From: Rhizobium cauense
GTDB lineage: Bacteria; Pseudomonadota; Alphaproteobacteria; Rhizobiales; Rhizobiaceae
Direction: 5' to 3'
Length of the DNA: 64,000 bases
NCBI RefSeq assembly: GCF_019511525.1
Contig: NZ_JAEUAT010000014.1
Location: 62,001-126,000 of the forward strand
Positions within the stretch are counted from its first letter, which is position 1. Each line of letters starts with the position of its first letter. Below, one piece after another: positions 54,566 to 62,557 of this stretch. A program made the position numbers and the translations under genes. The notes under the pieces are model-generated. The model had not been told where the DNA came from. It was given only the letters and a program-made list of their open reading frames with translations, and did not search any database.

Positions 54566-56160
54566 GCACCGCAAAGTCCGCGAGGGGCAGCTTTGCCCCC
54601 CTCGCCCAACCTGTCTTCGCAGTACTTTGGGCCGCCACCGTGCTTGGCAACACCGGAAGTTTCATGCGCGACGTCGCAAGTTCCTGGCTGATGACCGACC
54701 TCTCGGCCTCGCCTGCCGCGGTGGCGCTGGTCCAGGCGGCCGGCACGCTGCCAATCTTCCTTCTGGCCATTCCGGCCGGCGTTTTGACCGACATTCTCGA
54801 TCGCCGCAAATTCCTGATCGCCGTGCAATTCCTGCTCGCCTCCGTCAGCATAACGCTGATGGTCCTGGCACACACCGGAATGCTCTCGGTCAGCGCCCTG
54901 ATCGGGCTGACCTTCCTCGGCGGTATTGGTGCTGCGCTGATGGGGCCCACCTGGCAGGCGATCGTGCCGGAACTGGTGAAGCGGGAGGATGTGAAGAGCG
55001 CCGTCGCCCTCAATTCGCTCGGCATCAACATTGCCCGTTCGATCGGGCCAGCTGCCGGTGGCCTGCTTCTGGCAGCCTTTGGGGCCGGCGTTACCTATGG
55101 CGCCGACGTCGCGAGCTATTTCGTCGTCATCGCCGCCCTCCTCTGGTGGCCACGAGCGAAGAATGCTGATGACGCGCTCGCAGAAGGTTTCCTTGGCGCC
55201 TTCCGTGCCGGTCTTCGTTATACCCGCGCCAGCCGTCCGTTGCATGTCGTGCTTCTGCGCGCGGCGATCTTCTTCGCCTTCGCCAGCGCGGTCTGGGCAC
55301 TGCTGCCGCTCGTCGCTCGGCAATTGCTTGGCGGAGACGCCGGCTTCTACGGAATTTTGCTTGGAGCGGTCGGCGCCGGTGCCATCGGCGGCGCGCTCGT
55401 CATGCCGAAGTTGCGTGAACGCTTCGACGCGGATGGACTGCTTCTCGGCGCCGCCGTCATCACGGCTCTCGTCATGGCAGCGCTATCGCTTGCCCCGCCG
55501 CAATGGCTCGCCATCATCATCCTGCTCTTCCTCGGCGGCGCATGGATCACCGCGCTGACGACCCTCAACGGCGCCGCCCAGGCAATCCTTCCCAACTGGG
55601 TGCGAGGCCGTGGTCTTGCCGTCTATCTTACCGTCTTCAACGGCGCGATGACGGCAGGCAGCATCGGCTGGGGCGCAGTCGGTGAGGCTGCCGGCGTACC
55701 CGGTACGCTGCTGATCGGTGCTGCAGGCCTGTTGGTCGCCGGTCTCATCATGCACCGCATCAAACTGCCGGCCGGCGATGCTGATCTCGTGGCTTCAAAC
55801 CATTGGCCCGAACCGCTGGTCGCAGAACCGGTCGCCCATGACCGTGGCCCAGTTCTGATCCTCATCGAGTACCAGGTGGAAAAACATCACCGCGCTGCGT
55901 TCATGCGTGCAATCGATGAACTGTCCCAGGAACGTCGCCGCGATGGCGCCTACGGCTGGGGCATCACGGAGGATTCGGCCGATCCTCAAAAGATCGTCGA
56001 ATGGTTCATGGTGGAATCCTGGGCCGAGCATCTGCGCCAGCACAAGCGTGTGTCCCAAGCTGACGCTGACCTGCAAGGCAAGGTTATGACCTATCACTCA
56101 GGCCCGGAAAGGCCAGTCGTCCGCCATTTCCTGACGATCAATCGTCCGGGGGCTGCCTGA
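54562..56160 (+). CDS. MFS exporter with soluble C-terminal domain (EntS-like)
   Basis: 532 aa. About 11-12 hydrophobic segments over residues 20-400, beginning FAVLWAATVLGNTGSFMRDV, as in the MFS_3/DUF894 group. Residues about 430-532 form a soluble ferredoxin-like domain (VLILIEYQVEKHHRAAFMR, WGITEDSADPQKIVEWFMV) typical of that group. The longer open frame upstream is a shadow of the DoxX gene. Probably exports a toxic or siderophore-like compound. Confidence 0.88.
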   Translation: MSTAKSARGSFAPLAQPVFAVLWAATVLGNTGSFMRDVASSWLMTDLSASPAAVALVQAAGTLPIFLLAIPAGVLTDILDRRKFLIAVQFLLASVSITLMVLAHTGMLSVSALIGLTFLGGIGAALMGPTWQAIVPELVKREDVKSAVALNSLGINIARSIGPAAGGLLLAAFGAGVTYGADVASYFVVIAALLWWPRAKNADDALAEGFLGAFRAGLRYTRASRPLHVVLLRAAIFFAFASAVWALLPLVARQLLGGDAGFYGILLGAVGAGAIGGALVMPKLRERFDADGLLLGAAVITALVMAALSLAPPQWLAIIILLFLGGAWITALTTLNGAAQAILPNWVRGRGLAVYLTVFNGAMTAGSIGWGAVGEAAGVPGTLLIGAAGLLVAGLIMHRIKLPAGDADLVASNHWPEPLVAEPVAHDRGPVLILIEYQVEKHHRAAFMRAIDELSQERRRDGAYGWGITEDSADPQKIVEWFMVESWAEHLRQHKRVSQADADLQGKVMTYHSGPERPVVRHFLTINRPGAA

Positions 56161-56167
56161 CTAGTCC

Positions 56168-56210
56168 TTATGGGCGGCGTGAGTAGTCGCCGCCCATAAT
56201 TTCATTTTTC
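56168..56210 (+). terminator. Rho-independent terminator after MFS gene
   Basis: A perfect 12-bp stem (TTATGGGCGGCG / CGCCGCCCATAA) with an 8-nt loop, then TTTCATTTTT. It separates the DoxX-MFS unit from the haloperoxidase-like gene. Confidence 0.85.
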
Positions 56211-56244
56211 GCAATTAAATCTGAATTATTGATGCAATTGTTGG
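56207..56244 (+). promoter_or_regulatory. Regulon element D (upstream of haloperoxidase-like gene)
   Basis: The 38-base counterpart of element C, starting TTTCGCAATTAA and ending ATTGATGCAATTGTTGG. It begins in the T-run of the preceding terminator and lies 77 bases before the start. Confidence 0.65.
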
Positions 56245-56320
56245 TAGCGATGTTTTCCGACAATAACTGTCCAGCAGACACCCCTCGCGCACCAAAACCG
56301 ATGGGAACCCAGGAGCCGAC

Positions 56321-57301
56321 ATGACCGATAACTTCCTCCCGCTCACCCGCCGTGCTGCCCTCATCACTGGAGCTGGCGTCGCTGCATCCCTTGCAATTCC
56401 CACCTCTTTCACCCTTGCAGCCAACGCTGCATCCACCAGGCACCCCACTGAAGGAATCAAAAACATGAGCTCTGTAACCACCAAGGACGGCGTCGAGATC
56501 TTCTACAAGGACTGGGGTCCGAAGGACGCACAGCCGATCATGTTCCACCACGGCTGGCCGCTGTCGTCCGACGATTGGGATGCACAGATGCTGTACTTCC
56601 TCGCCAACGGGTATCGCGTCGTCGCACATGACCGCCGCGGTCACGGCCGTTCGGCCCAGGTTTCCGAGGGCCACGACATGGACCATTACGCCGCCGATGC
56701 GTTTGCAGTCGTCGAGCACCTGAACCTGAAGAATGTCGTGCATATCGGTCATTCGACAGGCGGCGGTGAAGTCGCTCGTTATGTCGCCAAGCATGGTCAA
56801 AAGGCAGGTAGGGTCGCCAAGGCGGTTCTCGTCTCCGCCGTTCCACCGCTCATGGTCAAGACCGCCTCAAACCCCGAAGGCCTTCCAATTGAGGTGTTCG
56901 ACGGCTTCCGTTCGGCACTCGCCGCCAACCGCGCGCAGTTCTTCCGCGATGTTCCGGCCGGCCCATTTTATGGCTTCAACCGAGAAGGTACGAAAGTCCA
57001 GGAAGGCGTGATTCAAAATTGGTGGCGTCAGGGCATGATGGGCGGCGCCAAGGCTCACTATGACGGCATCAAAGCCTTCTCCGAAACCGATCAGACAGAA
57101 GATCTGATGGAAATCACTGTGCCGACTCTCGTCCTGCACGGTGAGGACGATCAGATTGTTCCGATCGCCAATTCGGCACTCAAGTCCGCCAAGCTTTTGA
57201 AGAACGCTTCGCTCAAGACTTACCCAGGTTTTTCGCACGGGATGCTGACGGTTAACGCTGATGTCTTGAACGCAGATCTCCTCGCCTTCATCAAGGCGTG
57301 A
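56321..57301 (+). CDS. Alpha/beta hydrolase, non-haem haloperoxidase-like, with Tat-like leader
   Basis: 326 aa. The catalytic part (residues 49-326) matches 275-aa haloperoxidases/arylesterases: MFHHGWPLSSDDWDAQM, HDRRGHGRSAQ, nucleophile Ser145 in GHSTGGGEVARYVAKHG, Asp in LHGEDDQIVP and His in GFSHGML. In front is a 48-residue extension with LTRRAALITGAGVAASLAI, a twin-arginine-type signal. AGGAG six bases before ATG 56321 supports the long form, so the enzyme is likely exported folded. An internal ATG at 56465 would give the cytosolic length. Confidence 0.87.
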   Translation: MTDNFLPLTRRAALITGAGVAASLAIPTSFTLAANAASTRHPTEGIKNMSSVTTKDGVEIFYKDWGPKDAQPIMFHHGWPLSSDDWDAQMLYFLANGYRVVAHDRRGHGRSAQVSEGHDMDHYAADAFAVVEHLNLKNVVHIGHSTGGGEVARYVAKHGQKAGRVAKAVLVSAVPPLMVKTASNPEGLPIEVFDGFRSALAANRAQFFRDVPAGPFYGFNREGTKVQEGVIQNWWRQGMMGGAKAHYDGIKAFSETDQTEDLMEITVPTLVLHGEDDQIVPIANSALKSAKLLKNASLKTYPGFSHGMLTVNADVLNADLLAFIKA

Positions 57302-57316
57302 AGCAGATGCATGGGG

Positions 57317-57336
57317 TGCGGCGCAAAATCGCCGCA
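57317..57336 (+). terminator. Terminator-like hairpin
   Basis: TGCGGCG pairs with CGCCGCA across CAAAAT, just after the haloperoxidase-like stop. Weak T-content follows. Confidence 0.45.
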
Positions 57337-57470
57337 TCCGTCTTCTGCAATCGATAGATGCCAAAATGATCATGCCCTGCGACAGACCTTGTACACTTGT
57401 CGGGGCAACATACCCGCTGTCCAGCGCCTACGAGCGATCTCGTTCATCAGCACTCCTTGGGCGAAGGCGT

Positions 57471-57701
57471 CTACGCGTCAAACAGAGACGAGGGTAACTG
57501 AACAGTGAACCGGCTTGGTCTTGCTAGTCGGATTGCGACGGCTTCTCGCAAAAGCGCGAAACGCAGTTCCAAAGCCGTCGTCTCCGGCGATCTTGGCAAC
57601 TGGCTAAGTTCAACAGCGAAGAGGTCAAACTCCCTGCCCAACGCGGTTTCGTCAAAAGATACGTTCACGTGCTCATAACCATCGTTTGTTTGAAGACTCA
57701 C
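57471..57701 (-). CDS. Hypothetical small protein
   Basis: 76 aa from a GTG start with GGAGG four bases upstream. Protein-like sequence (GYEHVNVSFDETALG, FDLFAVELSQLPRSPE, ELRFALLREAVAIRLARP) without membrane segments. I do not recognise a family. Could be spurious. Confidence 0.4.
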   Translation of the reverse strand: MSLQTNDGYEHVNVSFDETALGREFDLFAVELSQLPRSPETTALELRFALLREAVAIRLARPSRFTVQLPSSLFDA

Positions 57702-57972
57702 TCGTCCTCCGGCTTACCGCCAGCAACAAGACCGTGCCTAAGCCTCGTGCTAGCATGGTAAATATCCAATAAACCGGCTCGCCGAGCGGGATCATAAATT
57801 GGGACAATCGAGCCGTAAACGCAAAGAATCAGGGGCCGAGATTGGCAAGGCCAGATCTCTGCATATGTCTGTCGAGGCAATGGAGAGCGGCGTCCAGCGC
57901 ACTCGCGCTCACTTCACGCCCCAATTGAAAACTAAAACGCCAACGATAGCGGGGTCCACGGAACAACCGTGG

Positions 57973-59271
57973 CTAAAACAGGAACTCGCCAACAGAGAGC
58001 TTTCTGAGAGCTATGGCAACCTTGGCGACGAGCATCTCCTTGTTTGGGCCGTGATCCGGATAGCGGGTCATGTTGTCGCCGCTATGCATGAAGACGTACC
58101 CACCTCGTCCTGTCGCTGTCGGGTACTGCCACATCCAGTCCGCGGGCTTTGGATCTTCCTGCGAGCCAATATCTGTCATCCAAATTGCTCCGGGTGGCGG
58201 ATCGCTCCATCCGCGCACGTACTGTCCAAAGACACCCTGCCACCCATCGAAGCCATCGCCAAGATCGGAGAAAATTCCGAACCTATCGTCGCGCACCCGA
58301 ACCTTGATGTTGGTAAACGGCCTTGGCGGAACAGCCCTGAACGGCGCCATAAATGGCAACCATGGCTGACACGGTTCGGCGCAAATGATCAGATTTCCGC
58401 CTTGCGATAGAAATGCCAGAAAGTCCTCAGCCCGGCTTTTCAGGAACAACTCATCGTGGCTGCTTGGAATGTAAAGTATGTCCGTCTTTTCCAGCAATTC
58501 GGGGCTGAGCTGATCATAAGGCGCAAAGAGGGTATCGAAGCCGGACAATTTGAGGCTTTCTTCGAGACCTTGCGGGTGCCACTCCGACGGATAATGCGAA
58601 CATTGCAAATAGGTAAAGCGGCTTATCGCGGGCCGCTTGATTCCGAGTTCCTCGTTCAGCCAGGGATAAAAAGACCTCAGGAAGCGTGTGGTTGCTGGCA
58701 TAAACCGCTGGCCATTGTGCGAATGCGGGTCGAGTGTTGCAAGCAACAACCTCCCCCTGCCCGGGCGCGAAGGAAAGTCGAGAAACAGGCTGCCGCTTCC
58801 ATCGTCGATCTCGACGATGGAGCGGGCGCCTTCAGGAACATTGTATGAGCCACCCCAGTGCCAACTCATATGTGACAGTGGCATTCGCGCTGTAATCGGA
58901 TGGTGCGGCTCGGATAGCCTGATCTCGAGCTTTTCGCCTTTCGTCCACCATAGCCAGTCGCGGCAGTTTCCGGGTGTCCACTCGAGACCCGCAATGTCTA
59001 GCCAATCTGCATTTCCCTGCAGGCAAACGACAAGAAAGCCGCCGTCTTGGAGATACGCGTTCAACTGCTGGGCATAGGGCCGCAGTGCGGCAGTGTCCAT
59101 CGCATCCGGCACAACAACGGCTGCATAGGCCGAAAGCTCCGTCAGAGGCAGGTCGTGAATATAAATGAGATCATCGATATAGTGACGGAAATCCTGGAAA
59201 CTTCGCAGTTGCCAGCTGTTGCCCCAGTGGAGATAGGCGATACCTTTGCCCGGCGCTGTTGCTTCAACCAT
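57973..59271 (-). CDS. Unknown protein with two similar amidotransferase-like halves
   Basis: 432 aa from ATG 59269-59271, which overlaps the ATPase stop by 8 bp and follows GGAGC; a longer frame to 59412 would lie inside the ATPase gene. Each half shows the same order of elements: a strand after a loop (YAAVVVPDAMD and TDILYIPSSHDE), a helix plus GG turn and strand (LNAYLQDGGFLVVCLQG and FLAFLSQGGNLIICAEP), and a late GRG strand (GRGRLLLATLDPHSH and GRGGYVFMHSGDN). This recalls class I glutamine-amidotransferase-like (ThuA-type) folds, but no Cys-His-Glu triad is evident. No signal peptide. Last gene of the siderophore-type importer operon; function unknown. Confidence 0.7.
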   Translation of the reverse strand: MVEATAPGKGIAYLHWGNSWQLRSFQDFRHYIDDLIYIHDLPLTELSAYAAVVVPDAMDTAALRPYAQQLNAYLQDGGFLVVCLQGNADWLDIAGLEWTPGNCRDWLWWTKGEKLEIRLSEPHHPITARMPLSHMSWHWGGSYNVPEGARSIVEIDDGSGSLFLDFPSRPGRGRLLLATLDPHSHNGQRFMPATTRFLRSFYPWLNEELGIKRPAISRFTYLQCSHYPSEWHPQGLEESLKLSGFDTLFAPYDQLSPELLEKTDILYIPSSHDELFLKSRAEDFLAFLSQGGNLIICAEPCQPWLPFMAPFRAVPPRPFTNIKVRVRDDRFGIFSDLGDGFDGWQGVFGQYVRGWSDPPPGAIWMTDIGSQEDPKPADWMWQYPTATGRGGYVFMHSGDNMTRYPDHGPNKEMLVAKVAIALRKLSVGEFLF

Positions 59272-60022
59272 CGAGGCGGGCTCCGTCGTGACGGAAAAGA
59301 GGTGCAAAAGTGTGTTTGCCAAGCCCGCCAAAATCCGCGCGAGCGATTGGAAGATCATACAGGCGCGTAAGGTTTTCGGGACTGAGTGCATCCTCGGTCG
59401 GACCTGAGACATAGCTCGTGCCGCTGGTCATCAAAAGGACGTCGCTGGCGATCTCCACTGCATGCTGAGGCGTGTGTGTGGAGAAGATGATTGTCATGCC
59501 ATGTGCATCGCTCAAATAGCCGAGCAATCCGAGCACCTTGTCCTGGTTTTTATAATCAAGTGCCGCGCAGGGTTCGTCGAGCACCAGCAGCTCGCATTCT
59601 GAAGTCAGCGCCTGCGCAATCATCACCAGTTGGCGCTGGCCGCCGCTCAGCGTATTGAAGGTCTGCTGTTCCAGATGCTCGATACCAAGCATCTGGAAAT
59701 AGTGCCGCACGACCTCATAGTCCCGCCTCCCAGGCGCCCTAAACAGGCCGAGATGACGCGCCCTGCCCATCAAGGCGATATCGAGAGCTGAATAGGAGAA
59801 TGGCACATCGAATAGCTGAGGTACGAAGCCGACCCGCCCGTCGATTGAGAGCCGTCCCGATTTCGGCATTATGACGCCAATCAGCGTATTAATCAGGGTT
59901 GTCTTGCCGACGCCGTTGGCGCCGAGTATCGCCAGGATCCGCCCCCGTTCCAGACGCAGGCCATAGTGCCTCAGAACGGTCTTGCCGCCACGCTCAACGG
60001 TGAGGTCGTTTGCCTCAATCAC
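59264..60022 (-). CDS. ABC importer ATPase, FecE/BtuD type
   Basis: 252 aa from a GTG that overlaps the permease stop. Walker A GANGVGKTT near residue 35, signature LSGGQRQLVMIAQAL, Walker B LLVLDEPCAALD, and the switch His in IIFSTHTPQHA. Powers the iron-siderophore/cobalamin-type importer encoded just upstream. Confidence 0.9.
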   Translation of the reverse strand: MIEANDLTVERGGKTVLRHYGLRLERGRILAILGANGVGKTTLINTLIGVIMPKSGRLSIDGRVGFVPQLFDVPFSYSALDIALMGRARHLGLFRAPGRRDYEVVRHYFQMLGIEHLEQQTFNTLSGGQRQLVMIAQALTSECELLVLDEPCAALDYKNQDKVLGLLGYLSDAHGMTIIFSTHTPQHAVEIASDVLLMTSGTSYVSGPTEDALSPENLTRLYDLPIARADFGGLGKHTFAPLFRHDGARLDG

Positions 60023-61118
60023 TCGCCCAGCCCCCTTTTGCGTGTAGTCGGCGCAGGATCACCGCAAAAACCGGGACGCCGATCAGAGCAGTAATGATGC
60101 CGAGTGGGATCTCAGCCGTGGTCACCGTTCGGGCCAAGTTGTCGACCATCAGAACATAGATCGCACCAATAGTGCCGGACACGGGCAACAGCCTCTGGTG
60201 GTCGGCGCCGACCAGAGCGCGAGCAACATGTGGGATGACGAGACCGACCCACCCGATGATGCCCGAGGTTGCTACCACCCCTGCCGAAATAAGGGCGGAC
60301 GCGACGAGGATGATCCATTGCACCAGCACAACCTTCGTGCCCAGAGCCCTGGCCTTTTCCTCGCCGAGCGACATGATGTTGATCTGGAAGCGCAGCAGAT
60401 AGATTGCAACGGCGGACGGCACCACTGCCACGGATACCAGCAGGACATCAAAATAGTTGCTGGACGCAATACTGCCCATCAGCCAGTAGGTAATGGCAGG
60501 CAGCTTTTGAAAGGGATCCGCAAGCAGTTTGGCAATGGAAATTGCAGCCGAAAAAAAAGCCGATATGACAACTCCCGCCAGAACCAGCGTCAGCATGCTT
60601 GTGCGCCCGCGCACCGTCGACAACAGCTTGACGAGAAGAACACTTCCTATCCCGAACAGGAAGGCCATGATCAGCAAAAGGTGGCCCTGAAGGCCCAGGA
60701 GAATCGCCAGGGTTCCGCCGAAGCCCGCGCCCGATGTAACGCCAATGATGCCCGGATCCACAAGCGGATTGCGAAAAAGCCCTTGCAGAGCTGCACCCGA
60801 AACTGACAGACCAAAACCGATAATGACCGCCGCCATGATCCGCGGCAGGCGGACCTGCTCGACCACGACCTCCTGCACCGGCTCCCAATAAGGCGCAATC
60901 AACGGGTGCACATTATCGACCAGGATATAGGTTACGTCCCGAACAGACAGGTCGTAGCGACCGATGGTTACAGAATAAAGTATCGCAAGGACGAGCAGGC
61001 AGATCAGTGCCGGAAGGACGCAAGCTGAGACAACACTCCGTCCGACAGGGCGAGTAGTCGGGGCCTTAGCCAAAGAGTTCGACATACCTTGAAGCCGGTC
61101 CATTGCTTTCTGACTCAA
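60015..61118 (-). CDS. ABC importer permease, FecCD/BtuC type
   Basis: 367 aa with about ten hydrophobic segments. Family landmarks: VRLPRIMAAVIIGFGLSVSGAALQGLFRNPLVDPGIIG (recognised in pieces: RLPR, GAALQG, RNPLVDP), LGEEKARALG, and GIIGWVGLVIPHVARALVG. The start is uncertain: ATG 61116-61118, 61101-61103 or 61083-61085 are all possible, and all lie inside the end of the binding-protein gene, so translation is coupled. Confidence 0.9.
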   Translation of the reverse strand: MSQKAMDRLQGMSNSLAKAPTTRPVGRSVVSACVLPALICLLVLAILYSVTIGRYDLSVRDVTYILVDNVHPLIAPYWEPVQEVVVEQVRLPRIMAAVIIGFGLSVSGAALQGLFRNPLVDPGIIGVTSGAGFGGTLAILLGLQGHLLLIMAFLFGIGSVLLVKLLSTVRGRTSMLTLVLAGVVISAFFSAAISIAKLLADPFQKLPAITYWLMGSIASSNYFDVLLVSVAVVPSAVAIYLLRFQINIMSLGEEKARALGTKVVLVQWIILVASALISAGVVATSGIIGWVGLVIPHVARALVGADHQRLLPVSGTIGAIYVLMVDNLARTVTTAEIPLGIITALIGVPVFAVILRRLHAKGGWASD

Positions 61119-62124
61119 GTATTGCCTTCATCTGAGCGTCAGTCAGTTCGGCGCCGTAGATCAGCCTGTAGGTAGCCGCGATCTGCTTCTTGAATTCCGG
61201 CGCGAATTCGGCACCGTGGGCGATGGCAGCCAACCATTCTGACGTGAGGAAGATTTCCGGTGCATCCGGCGTGCGGGCAAAGACGGGCTGTTTGTAGACC
61301 CGCTTTTGCTTGACCGCCTTGAGGCTAGCAAGCACCGGGTTGTCGAAGATATCCTGAGGCTTGAGGTCCGCATAAGCCGGAATAATGATGATCTCGGGGT
61401 TCCACACCAGCAACTGCTCGAAATCGACCGTGCGCCACCATTCGCCGGTCTTGTCAGCCGCCGGATTGGTCACGCCGCTCAGCGAAAGATCCTGCGAGCC
61501 GTTGGCGATGACCTGGATCTGATCAGCCACCTTGTCGATATGGAGAACTGAGGGAAGTGCTGCCGTGTTCAGCTTTGCGACCTTGTCGCTAAGCGCCTTC
61601 AAGGTGTCGGACTGGGCCTTCAGTATTGCCTGGGCGCGGTCATTGCGACCGGTCATGTAGCCGGTGATCGTGAGGTAATCGAGCCGGTCCTGCTCCGTGC
61701 AGCACTGCCAGCCGACGACGGTAAGGCCGACCCTTTCGAGAGGTTCAATGATCTTCGCGTCATGCGTCCACTGGATCACCACGTCCGGCTTCTCAGCGAG
61801 GATCGCCTCGACATTAGGTACAAAGCCGTCTTTGGCGGCACTTGCATTGATCTTTGCCATTTCCGGCAGCATCTCAGCGTAGATGCCACTGGTGAAATAG
61901 CGCACCAGCGAGTCCTTGTTCATGCCAACGATGTTATCCGCCTTCTCATCGATCGCGCGATAGATGATGGGTGCAGAGCGAACGATCGTGACAACGCGTT
62001 CCGGTGGCGCCTTAAAGGTGATCACCTTTCCGCGGTGGTCTAGAAATGAGGTTTCTGCATAAAGCGTTGTCGGCAAAAAAAGTGACAGTACGAGCGCGGA
62101 AATGGTTTTTAGGCGGCCGACCAT
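61066..62124 (-). CDS. ABC periplasmic binding protein, siderophore/cobalamin type
   Basis: 352 aa with a signal peptide of about 23 residues (ALVLSLFLPTTLYAE). GGGAGGG precedes ATG 62124. Pattern: VITFKAPPERVVTIVRSAPII, LAEKPDVVIQWTHD and VDFEQLLVWNPEIIIIP match the FecB/BtuF class with its long linking helix. First gene of a four-gene operon with permease, ATPase and the two-half unknown protein. Ligand: an iron chelate, cobalamin or a similar metal complex. Confidence 0.9.
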   Translation of the reverse strand: MVGRLKTISALVLSLFLPTTLYAETSFLDHRGKVITFKAPPERVVTIVRSAPIIYRAIDEKADNIVGMNKDSLVRYFTSGIYAEMLPEMAKINASAAKDGFVPNVEAILAEKPDVVIQWTHDAKIIEPLERVGLTVVGWQCCTEQDRLDYLTITGYMTGRNDRAQAILKAQSDTLKALSDKVAKLNTAALPSVLHIDKVADQIQVIANGSQDLSLSGVTNPAADKTGEWWRTVDFEQLLVWNPEIIIIPAYADLKPQDIFDNPVLASLKAVKQKRVYKQPVFARTPDAPEIFLTSEWLAAIAHGAEFAPEFKKQIAATYRLIYGAELTDAQMKAILESESNGPASRYVELFG

Positions 62125-62557
62125 TGATCCCTCCCTGGCGGCGCCTTTACGCGTTGATGGCGTCGCCGACCTGTGAACAGCAATTCATGACTCTGTAAAT
62201 CAAGTTAATGGTTCGTGTCCAGAACAAGTTCGGAACAAATTGCATGGCTGACCGACGGCCGTTGGGCAGAGGCTGTGCTCAGGTCCGAGTAAATGGCTCC
62301 AGGGCTCAACCGTGCCTGGAAAACACCATGAGAAGAGACCGGTCGACCTCAATTTTCGGCGATTAGCAGACGCAAATCTCAGGGATTTACGACTTCACTC
62401 TGGCTCGGAATGCGGTAGGTGTTCAAAAATAGCATTTTCACAATGAGTAGCATTTTCAAGCCATCGCAACCTGTATGCTATTCAGGCATATTGATTCGCG
62501 CGCGACGTTGCGACAATGTGCTCGCGTAGCGGGAAGATTGCGTTTTGAAAGGACAGA
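62125..62557. promoter_or_regulatory. Divergent promoter region with a direct repeat
   Basis: Gene-free. TAGCATTTTCA occurs twice in direct orientation, at 62430-62440 and 62448-62458, 18 bp apart. Further on, TATGC-TATTCAG-GCATA is a small inverted repeat near 62475. GTTCGTGTCCAGAAC with a GTTCGGAAC repeat occurs nearer the binding-protein gene (about 62209-62240). No iron-box consensus could be read with confidence. Confidence 0.45.

Noticed and set aside
54217..55323. Frames overlapping the DoxX and MFS genes on both strands, including a 363-codon minus frame
   Set aside because: Shadows; the DoxX and MFS reading frames have membrane-segment patterns and coupled starts.
57799..58410. 203-codon plus-strand frame
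   Set aside because: Mostly antisense to the two-half unknown protein, with no recognisable motif; the minus-strand gene is coupled to an operon.
62209..62240. GTTC/GAAC repeats as an iron-responsive box upstream of the siderophore-type importer
   Set aside because: Arms and spacing do not fit Irr, RirA or Fur consensus sites well enough to call.
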